Assembly (NCBI RefSeq): GCF_017306545.1
Contig: NZ_JAFKID010000008.1
Location: 62,001 to 126,000 of the forward strand
Direction: 5' to 3'
Source: Mesorhizobium sp.
GTDB taxonomy: Bacteria > Pseudomonadota > Alphaproteobacteria > Rhizobiales > Rhizobiaceae
DNA length: 64,000 bases
The notes below the pieces were generated by a model. It ran no database searches. It was given only the letters and a program-made list of their open reading frames with translations, and was not told the origin of the DNA. Numbering within the stretch: position 1 is the stretch's first letter; each line of letters starts with the position of its first letter. Positions 58,065-64,000 of this stretch are shown piece by piece. Position numbers and translations under genes: made by a program.

Positions 58065-58940
58065 ATGGTCGAAGCGGTTTTGCAGTCGAACCCCGAATAT
58101 CAGAAAGCCCTGGCGGACCAGGAAATCGAAGCCCGCGCCCAAAGGGCCATTCGCAAGCGCCGGCTCGCCGTGCGCGGCTGGCAGATCGGCATTTTCGTGG
58201 CGATCTTCGGATTGTGGGAACTTGGCGCCGACACGGGCTGGATCGATCCGTTCTTCTACGCCAGCCCCAGCGCCGTCATCGAGCGCCTGGTGGATTGGGC
58301 CCAGAACGGCACCACCGAAGGCTCGCTCTGGTTCAACCTGTGGGTGACGATGGAGGAGGCGCTGATCGGTTTCGTCATCGGCTCGATCACCGGCGTCATC
58401 GTCGGCATCGCGCTTGGCCGCAACCCGATGCTGTCGGACATATTGTCCGTCTACATCAAGGCGTTCAACTCGATCCCGCGCGTGGTGCTGGCGCCGATCT
58501 TCATCATGATCCTCGGTCTCGGGCTGGCCTCGAAGGTGGCGCTGGCATTCATCATGGTGTTCTTCGTCGTCTTCGCCAACGCCTTCCAGGGCGTTCGCGA
58601 GGCCGACCGCGACCTGATCGCGAACGCCAAGATCCTCGGCGCGTCCGACTGGCAGGTCACGCGCTCCGTCATCGTTCCTTCGGCGATGAGCTGGATCTTC
58701 GCCAGCCTGCACATCTCGTTCGGCTTCGCCATCATCGGCGCCATCGTCGGCGAGTTCGTCGGTGCGCGGTTCGGCATCGGCCAGCTGATCTCCATCGCCA
58801 AGGGAACCTTCGATTCCGCCGGCATGTTCGCGGCCATCATCCTGGTCATGGTCATAACGCTGTTTGCCGAGTGGATCATGACCCTGATCGAGAACCGCCT
58901 CGCCAAGTGGCGCCCGCAGCAGAGCATCGACGTTCAGTAG
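58065..58940 (+). CDS. ABC transporter permease, NitT/TauT (SsuC) type
   Basis: This 291-residue inner-membrane protein has about six helices. A polar N-terminal 45 residues is followed by the hydrophobic part. The EAA-type loop is ANAKILGASDWQVTRSVIVP, followed by SAMSWIFASLHISFGFAIIG, typical of the SsuC/TauC group. GGAGG precedes ATG 58065, 11 bp after the ATPase stop. It meets the histidine kinase gene tail to tail with 2 bp between. Confidence 0.92.
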   Translation: MVEAVLQSNPEYQKALADQEIEARAQRAIRKRRLAVRGWQIGIFVAIFGLWELGADTGWIDPFFYASPSAVIERLVDWAQNGTTEGSLWFNLWVTMEEALIGFVIGSITGVIVGIALGRNPMLSDILSVYIKAFNSIPRVVLAPIFIMILGLGLASKVALAFIMVFFVVFANAFQGVREADRDLIANAKILGASDWQVTRSVIVPSAMSWIFASLHISFGFAIIGAIVGEFVGARFGIGQLISIAKGTFDSAGMFAAIILVMVITLFAEWIMTLIENRLAKWRPQQSIDVQ

Positions 58941-58942
58941 AA

Positions 58943-60346
58943 TTACGCGGCGGGCAGGCGGACCTCGACGCGAAGGCCGCCTGCCGCCGAACTGCCGAGT
59001 TCGATGCTGCCCTGTGCCGCCTGGACGACCTCGCGCACGATGGCCAGCCCCAGTCCGCTGCCGGTCGCTTGCGTGCCCAGCACGCGATAGAAGCGCTCGA
59101 AGACCTTGTCCCGCTCCGCCGGGGCAATGCCCGGCCCGCTGTCTTCGACGACGAGGACGACGCCTGCCGGGGCGGCCCGCACCTCGACCGACACCTGCCC
59201 CGGCGAGGGAGTATAACGCAGCGCATTGTCCACGAGGTTGACGACCATTTCCTGGATCATCGTGCGGTCGCCGAGGACGAGTGCGGCGTCCGGGCCGGTA
59301 AAGGAAACGTCGATGCCTTTGCGCAGGGCCTCGTCGGCGAGGCTCTCCAGCACCGCGCGCGCGGTGGCTGCCAGGTCGACGGGTTCGGCCGTCCACGATC
59401 CGCTCCCCGGTTCGGCCCGCGTCAACGTCAGCAATTGCTCGGCCAAGCGGGCGGTGCGCTGCGTGGTGTTCGACAGGGCGCTCAGCGCCTCGTTGGCCAA
59501 TTTGCGGTCGCTCGCGCGGGCGGCGACGCTCGCCTGCGTGGACAGGATCGTCAACGGCGTGCGCAACTGGTGAGCGGCATTGGAAATGAAGCGCGCCTGG
59601 GCGGCCAACTGCGCCTCCGTTCGCCTGATATAGCCATTGAGGGCGCGTACCAGCGGCCGCATTTCCGTTTGCACGGCGCTCTCGTCGAAAGCGGTCTTGC
59701 GTTCCGTGTTGCTGGCCTGCACGGCGTCGCTGAATTTGAGGACGGGCGCCAGGCCGCGTCTCAGGCCGAAAATGGTGACGAGCCCCGCCACGACCACGAG
59801 TATCACCTCTTCCAGCAGGTCATAGCGCCAGATCTCCCGCTCCAGCCCTTGTGCCCGGTTCAGGGTGACGGCGACAGTCACGTCGACGGTGGCGTTGGGC
59901 CGCTGGCTCACGATGGGATGGGAGAGGCGCATGGCGCGCACCGGCTCGCCCCGGAAGATCATCTGGGCACCCTGATCGGCGGCTGCCGGTTCGGCCAGGT
60001 CCGGATAGCCGGCGATCAGGCTGCCCCAGGCGGTGATGACGCGGTAGTAGACCTTGTCGGCCGCGCCGGTGTTGAAAATCTCGAGGGCGGCGGGCGGAAT
60101 GTCGACAGCCACATTGCCGCTTTCGTCGACGCGAACCGCCTCCGCTATCATCCGGGCCGATCCCGACAGCATGTTGTCTGTCACCAGATTGGCCGTCTGG
60201 CGGGCCTGGTTGAAGGAAAGGTAGATGTTGAAGCAGAGAACGCCGACAAGAGTGGCGAGCATCCAGCACAGGAGTTGAGCCTGTAGGCTGAGGCGCCAGT
60301 TCCAGATCGTCGCCCAGGCTGAGGCAACAGGGGCTGGCGACCGCAA
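58943..60346 (-). CDS. Sensor histidine kinase (TctE/QseC-like)
   Basis: The 467-residue inner-membrane kinase has two membrane helices (about 25-45 and 180-200) around a periplasmic sensor domain of about 130 residues. The DHp histidine is about H259 in FISNAAHQLRTPLTI. The ATPase domain has LVDNALRYTPSPGQ, VEDSGPGIAP and GSGLGLAIVREV. The AAHQLRTP variant of the H-box is usual for TctE-type kinases. The start is TTG 60346, one base after the response regulator's stop; no ATG is available before the first helix. With the regulator it stands between the two halves of an ABC importer. Confidence 0.9.
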   Translation of the reverse strand: MRSPAPVASAWATIWNWRLSLQAQLLCWMLATLVGVLCFNIYLSFNQARQTANLVTDNMLSGSARMIAEAVRVDESGNVAVDIPPAALEIFNTGAADKVYYRVITAWGSLIAGYPDLAEPAAADQGAQMIFRGEPVRAMRLSHPIVSQRPNATVDVTVAVTLNRAQGLEREIWRYDLLEEVILVVVAGLVTIFGLRRGLAPVLKFSDAVQASNTERKTAFDESAVQTEMRPLVRALNGYIRRTEAQLAAQARFISNAAHQLRTPLTILSTQASVAARASDRKLANEALSALSNTTQRTARLAEQLLTLTRAEPGSGSWTAEPVDLAATARAVLESLADEALRKGIDVSFTGPDAALVLGDRTMIQEMVVNLVDNALRYTPSPGQVSVEVRAAPAGVVLVVEDSGPGIAPAERDKVFERFYRVLGTQATGSGLGLAIVREVVQAAQGSIELGSSAAGGLRVEVRLPAA

Positions 60347-60347
60347 G

Positions 60348-61013
60348 TCAGGAAACCCGCAGCAGATAGCCGAGGCCGCGCAGCGTTGCGATCTGCACGT
60401 TGCTTCCTTCGAGCTTCTTGCGCACGCGGTGGACGTAGATCTCGATGACGCTGGGGTCCGTGTCCGCTTCGAGGCCGAAGACGTCGTCGAAAAGCGCCGA
60501 TTTCTTGACGGTCGAGCCGCGCCGCATGACCAGGTGCGTCAGCACCGAATGCTCGCGCGGCGTCAGGCTGAGCGCCTGGTCGTTGAGCCGGAATTCGCCG
60601 GTCGTGCTGTCCAGCGTCAGGTCGCCGACGGCAACGACGGGGGCTGCCAGGTCGTGATGCCGGCGGATGATCGCCCGCAGCCGTGCTTCCAGTTCCGCGA
60701 GATCGAAGGGCTTGGCGAGATAGTCGTCGGCTCCGGAATCGAGACCGGAAACACGGCCGTCGAGCGAGGCATTGGCCGTCAGGATGAGGATCGGGATCTT
60801 GCTTCCGCGTTGGCGCAGGCGGCGCAGCAGCGTCATGCCGTCGATTTTCGGCAATGACAGGTCGAGAATGACGGCCGTATAATCCGAGACGGCGAGAAAA
60901 TGCTCCGCCTCCTCGCCGTCGCCGGCGACGTCGACCGTATAGGACGATTGAGCCAGCGCGCGCGCCAGCCACTCGGCCAATTCCCCGCTGTCCTCCACGA
61001 TCAGGAGCCGCAT
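60348..61013 (-). CDS. OmpR-family response regulator (TctD-like)
   Basis: The 221-residue cytoplasmic regulator has a receiver domain with phospho-acceptor D51 (AVILDLSLPKIDG), acidic pocket VEDSGE and lysine K-P in DYLAKPFDL, and a winged-helix effector (about 125-220, LSLTPREHSVLTHLVMRRGS, then VIEIYVHRVRKKLEG). OmpR-type regulators bind two direct repeats 10-11 bp apart; such repeats stand upstream of both transporter units nearby. It is transcribed with the kinase. No repeat is seen at its own start. Confidence 0.93.
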   Translation of the reverse strand: MRLLIVEDSGELAEWLARALAQSSYTVDVAGDGEEAEHFLAVSDYTAVILDLSLPKIDGMTLLRRLRQRGSKIPILILTANASLDGRVSGLDSGADDYLAKPFDLAELEARLRAIIRRHHDLAAPVVAVGDLTLDSTTGEFRLNDQALSLTPREHSVLTHLVMRRGSTVKKSALFDDVFGLEADTDPSVIEIYVHRVRKKLEGSNVQIATLRGLGYLLRVS

Positions 61014-61143
61014 TTCCAACCCGCAGCGAAAACACGTGTCTCGTCGAGGCTGCACTATGCGCATCGGCGCGGCAAAGTTCCAGTGCATCCGGGGATGGAT
61101 CGAGGATGCGATGCCGGGCCGCCTTGGCGGTGCGCGCGCAGCA

Positions 61144-61173
61144 CAAAGCCGCCGACGAAGGTCGGCGGCTTTG
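61144..61173 (-). terminator. Terminator after the binding-protein gene
   Basis: CAAAGCCGCCGAC (61144-61156), a 4-nt loop and GTCGGCGGCTTTG (61161-61173) make a perfect 13-bp stem. In the minus direction it ends GGCTTTG with few further T. It lies 16 bp beyond the binding-protein stop and separates that gene from the two-component genes. Confidence 0.8.
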
Positions 61174-61188
61174 ACTTGGGTCGCGAGT

Positions 61189-62205
61189 CTACTTCGCCGC
61201 CTTGACGAATTCCGTCGTGTAGGTCTTGGAAAGGTCGATCTGCTTGCCCTTCACGTTCTTCGAGAATTTCGAAAGCACGTCGAGGACGGTCTTCGGCCCG
61301 TCTTCCGGCATGACGCCGTCGGCGGTGAACATGGCCTTGCCGGCGTCCAGAGCCTTCACATAGGCCTCCTTGTCGCCGACGTAGAAATCGGCCGGCATCT
61401 TGTCGGCGATTTCGGCGGCCGTATGCGTGTTGATGAAGGCGAGCGTCTTGACGAAGGCGTTGGCCAGCTTCTGCGCTTCCTCCTTGTGGGCGTCGACCCA
61501 GGCGTTTTCCATGTAGAGGGAGGCCGCCGGATAGGTGCCGCCCAGCGCTTCCTTCGTGCCTTCCTTGGTGCGCATGTCCACCAGCACTTTTGCGTCGCCG
61601 GTCTTGAGCAGGCGCGAAATGGTCGGCTCCGTCGTCATGCCGCCCTGGATCTTGTCCTGCTGCATGGCGGCGATAAAGGTGGCACCGGCACCGACCGGCA
61701 CCGAGGTGATGTCGGAAACCGCCAGACCGCTCTTCACGGCCAGATACTGGGTCAGGAAGTTGGTGGACGAGCCGAGGCCGGTGACGCCCAGGCTCATGCC
61801 CTTGAAGTCGGCGAAGGACTTGACCTCCGGGTGCTTGCTGGAAACGACCTCCACTTCGCCGGGCGCCTGGCTGAACTGGACGACGGATTCGACGAACTTG
61901 CCCTTGGCTTGCAGGTCGACGCAGTGATCGTAGAAGCCGACGACGCCCTGCACCGCGCCGGCGAGCAACTCGTTCTCGGCGTCGACGCCGGCCGGTTCGT
62001 TGAGCAGTTCGACGTCGAGGCCCTCGTCCTTGAAATAGCCGAGGCTCTCGGTGAGCTTCGCCGGCAGGTAAATCTGCTTTTCGTAGCCGCCGACCATGAG
62101 CGTGACCTTCTCGGCCGCGGTGGCGCCGTGACCGAGCGAGAGCAGGCCGGTGAGCGAAAGGGCGAAAAGCGGCGCGGCATGCGCAAGATGATATCGTGTT
62201 GCCAT
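61189..62205 (-). CDS. ABC transporter substrate-binding protein, NitT/TauT (NMT1/SsuA) type
   Basis: This 338-residue periplasmic protein has a signal peptide (about 1-31, APLFALSLTGLLSLGHGATA). The mature part has IYLPAKLTESLGYFKDEGLD, the family's first block, then GVTGLGSSTNFLTQYLAVKS and GGMTTEPTISRLLKTGDAKV. It should bind the solute for the ATPase-permease pair encoded 3-5 kb away on the other strand. GGAGG is 5 nt before ATG 62205. The gene has its own promoter box and its own terminator. Confidence 0.92.
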   Translation of the reverse strand: MATRYHLAHAAPLFALSLTGLLSLGHGATAAEKVTLMVGGYEKQIYLPAKLTESLGYFKDEGLDVELLNEPAGVDAENELLAGAVQGVVGFYDHCVDLQAKGKFVESVVQFSQAPGEVEVVSSKHPEVKSFADFKGMSLGVTGLGSSTNFLTQYLAVKSGLAVSDITSVPVGAGATFIAAMQQDKIQGGMTTEPTISRLLKTGDAKVLVDMRTKEGTKEALGGTYPAASLYMENAWVDAHKEEAQKLANAFVKTLAFINTHTAAEIADKMPADFYVGDKEAYVKALDAGKAMFTADGVMPEDGPKTVLDVLSKFSKNVKGKQIDLSKTYTTEFVKAAK

Positions 62206-62287
62206 GGGTTCCTCCGTTTGGGTGCGTATCGCCGGCGCCTCGGCTGCGCTTCCTCCGCGATACATGGTGGAAATGTGGTCGAACGAA

Positions 62288-62306
62288 GCTTTCAGTCAGC
62301 TTTCAG
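62288..62306 (-). promoter_or_regulatory. Candidate response-regulator box of the binding-protein gene
   Basis: On the minus strand CTGAAAGC-TGA-CTGAAAGC (62306-62288), identical in both half-sites, spacing and orientation to the box at 57121-57139. It lies 82 bp before the binding-protein ATG. Confidence 0.7.
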
Positions 62307-62422
62307 AGGCTTCATTGGCTGGTATTCGTCCGAAAACGGATGGATTCGACAACTTGGACGGCGGGGCCGATGCTCTCTCGGGTGTGCTGGTAGCTGCGAC
62401 TGCCCGTTGAGGCGCTGGCGGC

Positions 62423-63394
62423 TCAGGGGATCAGCACGGTCGCGCCTACGGTGCGGCGCGCCTCGAGATCGGCGTGGGCGGCGGCGGCGTCGCGCAGCGG
62501 CCGGCATGAGATCGTGTCGGCCCTGACGTCGCCGGCGGCGAGCCGGCCGAACAGGTCGGCGCAGCGACGCTCCAGATCGGTGCGTTCGGCGATGTAGTCG
62601 AACAGCATCGGACGGTTTGCCGACAGCGAGCCGGCGGCGAGGTCCGAAAGCGCGAATCCCTGGATCATGCCCGACGACTGGCCGAAATTGACGAACATGC
62701 CGAAGCGTTTCAGCGATTGCAGCGAGCCGCGCCAGGTATCGTTGCCGACGCTGTCGTAGACGGCGGCGCATCCCTTGCCGTTGGTGATCTCGCGGACAGC
62801 GGCCGCGAAATCCCGCTCGCGATAATTGATGACGTGGTCGTAGCCGTGGCGGCGGGCGAGTTCGACCTTTTGCGCCGTTCCGGCGGTGCCGATCGCGGTT
62901 GCGCCGATGGCCTTCAGCCATTGGCCGAGGAGCAGGCCGACGCCGCCCGAGGCCGCATGCACCAGCACCGTGTCGCCCGCCCTGACCGGGTAGGACGAGG
63001 TGACGAGATACTGGGCCGTCAGCCCCTTGAGCATCACGCTCGCCGCCACCACGTCGCTGATCGCGTCGGGCAGTTTCACGAGATGACGCGCGGCGATCGT
63101 GCGCCGCTCGCGATAGGCGCCGTGGCGCGCGACGTAAGCGACGCGGTCGCCCGGCGCGAAATCCGCTACGCCCGGTCCCACCGCCTCCACCACGCCGGCC
63201 GCCTCCGCGCCCGGTATCATCGTCGCCTCCGGCCAGGGGTAGAGGCCGCTGCGGAAATAGACGTCGATGAAATTGACGCCGATCGCCGTGTGCCGCACCG
63301 CCACCTCGCCTTCACCGGGCGCGGGCGTCTCGACGTCTTCCCAGGACAGCACCTCGGGGCCGCCCGGCGTGGCGGCGACCAATCCCTTGCTCAT
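62423..63394 (-). CDS. Quinone oxidoreductase (QOR, zeta-crystallin type)
   Basis: The 323-residue cytoplasmic MDR-family enzyme reduces quinones with NADPH. IGVNFIDVYFRSGLYPWPEA, then PGAEAAGVVEAVGPGVADFA mark the QOR substrate domain; the cofactor motif is VLVHAASGGVGLLLGQWLKA. YDSVGNDTWRGSLQSLKRFG is the conserved C-terminal block. AGGA lies before ATG 63394. It follows the AhpD-like gene by 8 bp on the same strand, so both are in one unit that may deal with oxidative or quinone stress. Confidence 0.92.
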   Translation of the reverse strand: MSKGLVAATPGGPEVLSWEDVETPAPGEGEVAVRHTAIGVNFIDVYFRSGLYPWPEATMIPGAEAAGVVEAVGPGVADFAPGDRVAYVARHGAYRERRTIAARHLVKLPDAISDVVAASVMLKGLTAQYLVTSSYPVRAGDTVLVHAASGGVGLLLGQWLKAIGATAIGTAGTAQKVELARRHGYDHVINYRERDFAAAVREITNGKGCAAVYDSVGNDTWRGSLQSLKRFGMFVNFGQSSGMIQGFALSDLAAGSLSANRPMLFDYIAERTDLERRCADLFGRLAAGDVRADTISCRPLRDAAAAHADLEARRTVGATVLIP

Positions 63395-63402
63395 GGCGTT
63401 CC

Positions 63403-63813
63403 TCAGTTCTTGACGTCGAAGACCGCGTCGACCGGAATTTGCAGGGCGGTGGCCAGGTGGTTGGTCTGCGCGGCGAGGCCGATGATGGCGACGAGTTCGG
63501 CATGCTGGGCGTCGCTCATGCCTTTCGCGCGCGCCGCCGCCGTGTGCGAATGAACGCAATAGGAGCAGTTGTTGGCCGTCGAAACGGCGATGTAGATCAT
63601 TTCGCGCGTCAGCGGGTCGAGCGCGCCCTCGCCGCCCATGATGGCTTTCAGTTGCCCCCATATCCGGGCGAGGTGAGCCGGATCGTTGGCCATGCCGCGC
63701 CAGAAATTATTGACGAAGTCGGATTTGCGCGTCGCGCGAATGTCGTCGAACACGGCCTTGACCGCCGGATTGGCCTCAGCCTCGGCGTCGGTCCACAATT
63801 TTACGGTTGCCAT
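63403..63813 (-). CDS. Carboxymuconolactone decarboxylase/AhpD-like family protein
   Basis: The 136-residue cytoplasmic protein has the CMD/AhpD fold. The redox centre is the CxxC of ANNCSYCVHSHTAAARAKG, which is the AhpD type (CxxCxxxH), and EMIYIAVS precedes it. Such proteins reduce peroxides or alkylhydroperoxidase partners; some have lost activity. AGGA lies 6 nt before ATG 63813. It is 17 bp downstream of the aminotransferase gene and 8 bp upstream of the quinone reductase gene. Confidence 0.88.
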   Translation of the reverse strand: MATVKLWTDAEAEANPAVKAVFDDIRATRKSDFVNNFWRGMANDPAHLARIWGQLKAIMGGEGALDPLTREMIYIAVSTANNCSYCVHSHTAAARAKGMSDAQHAELVAIIGLAAQTNHLATALQIPVDAVFDVKN

Positions 63814-63830
63814 GGTTTGTCCTTTCCTGT

Positions 63831-64000
63831 TCAGGCGTGCGCCCAATCCCAGTAGAGCGCCCGCGCCCGCTTGGTGAGAGGCCCGTATTCGAGCTTCCTG
63901 TCGTCGAAGGCGGTGATCGGCACGACCTTGCTCATATTGCCGGAGGAGAAGATCTCGTCGGCCTCGCGAAAATCCTGGATCGTCAGCGTCGCCTCATGCA
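63831..64000 (-). CDS. ilvE: Branched-chain amino acid aminotransferase, C-terminal part
   Basis: This is the last 55 residues of a class IV PLP aminotransferase; the rest lies beyond the window. TIQDFREADEIFSSGNMSKV, then VPITAFDDRKLEYGPLTKRA and ARALYWDWAHA at the C-terminus fit the IlvE group of Alphaproteobacteria. IlvE transfers amino groups between glutamate and branched-chain keto acids in the cytoplasm. A D-amino acid transaminase of the same class is a less likely alternative. It is read into the AhpD-like gene. Confidence 0.85.
   Translation of the reverse strand, partial: HEATLTIQDFREADEIFSSGNMSKVVPITAFDDRKLEYGPLTKRARALYWDWAHA

Overview
The window is about 64 kb of high-GC chromosomal DNA that is densely coded on both strands. 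It looks like a member of the Hyphomicrobiales (Rhizobiales), most likely near Mesorhizobium or another Phyllobacteriaceae genus. The reasons are several gene groups that are typical of that order: lptC-lptA-lptB-rpoN-hpf-ptsN, sppA-ihfB-lapA, DUF1150 beside an Hsp20 gene with a ROSE-type leader, a DUF982 gene, an OlsB-like acyltransferase, and an lpiA-acvB pair. No rRNA, tRNA, insertion sequence, phage or CRISPR array was recognised. The taxonomic call is inference from gene order and protein style.

Positions 1-27.6 kb are mostly housekeeping. They hold the end of grpE, a TRIC-type channel, an OlsB-like acyltransferase, a hybrid histidine kinase, an AcuI-type reductase, lspA, two RNA methyltransferases, a WYL regulator with a VOC protein, and an ornithine-cyclodeaminase-family enzyme. 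The envelope and regulation block lapA/ihfB/sppA and lptCAB-rpoN-hpf-ptsN follows. After it come an Hsp20 unit, nucleoside salvage genes (nucleoside hydrolase and ribokinase), a LysE exporter, an amidase, an Ada-like repair protein and nth. Three palindromic intergenic elements and one pair of facing octamer arrays lie in the gaps.

Positions 28-47.9 kb hold two transport-plus-enzyme operons. The first encodes a TctCBA tricarboxylate transporter followed by a class III CoA-transferase and a short citrate-synthase-fold lyase, which together resemble a citrate lyase built from unrelated parts. The second encodes a GntR regulator, a three-part TRAP transporter, a shikimate-dehydrogenase-family protein and a DapA-family aldolase. 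Between them are a Nudix protein, an orphan Flp pilin, a degenerate DegP-like protein beside an intact DegP, and the lpiA-acvB pair for making and removing lysyl-phosphatidylglycerol.

Positions 48-57.1 kb look like one regulon. An aldehyde dehydrogenase, two VOC proteins, a kynureninase-like PLP enzyme, a GntR/FadR-type regulator and a sugar-type ABC importer share a TTGATCAA-based operator present four times. Positions 57.1-62.3 kb hold a NitT/TauT-type ABC importer whose ATPase-permease and binding-protein units face each other around a two-component system. Both transporter promoters carry the same direct repeat CTGAAAGC-N3-CTGAAAGC in the same orientation, which is a likely response-regulator box. 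The window ends with a quinone oxidoreductase, an AhpD-like protein and the 3' end of a branched-chain aminotransferase gene.
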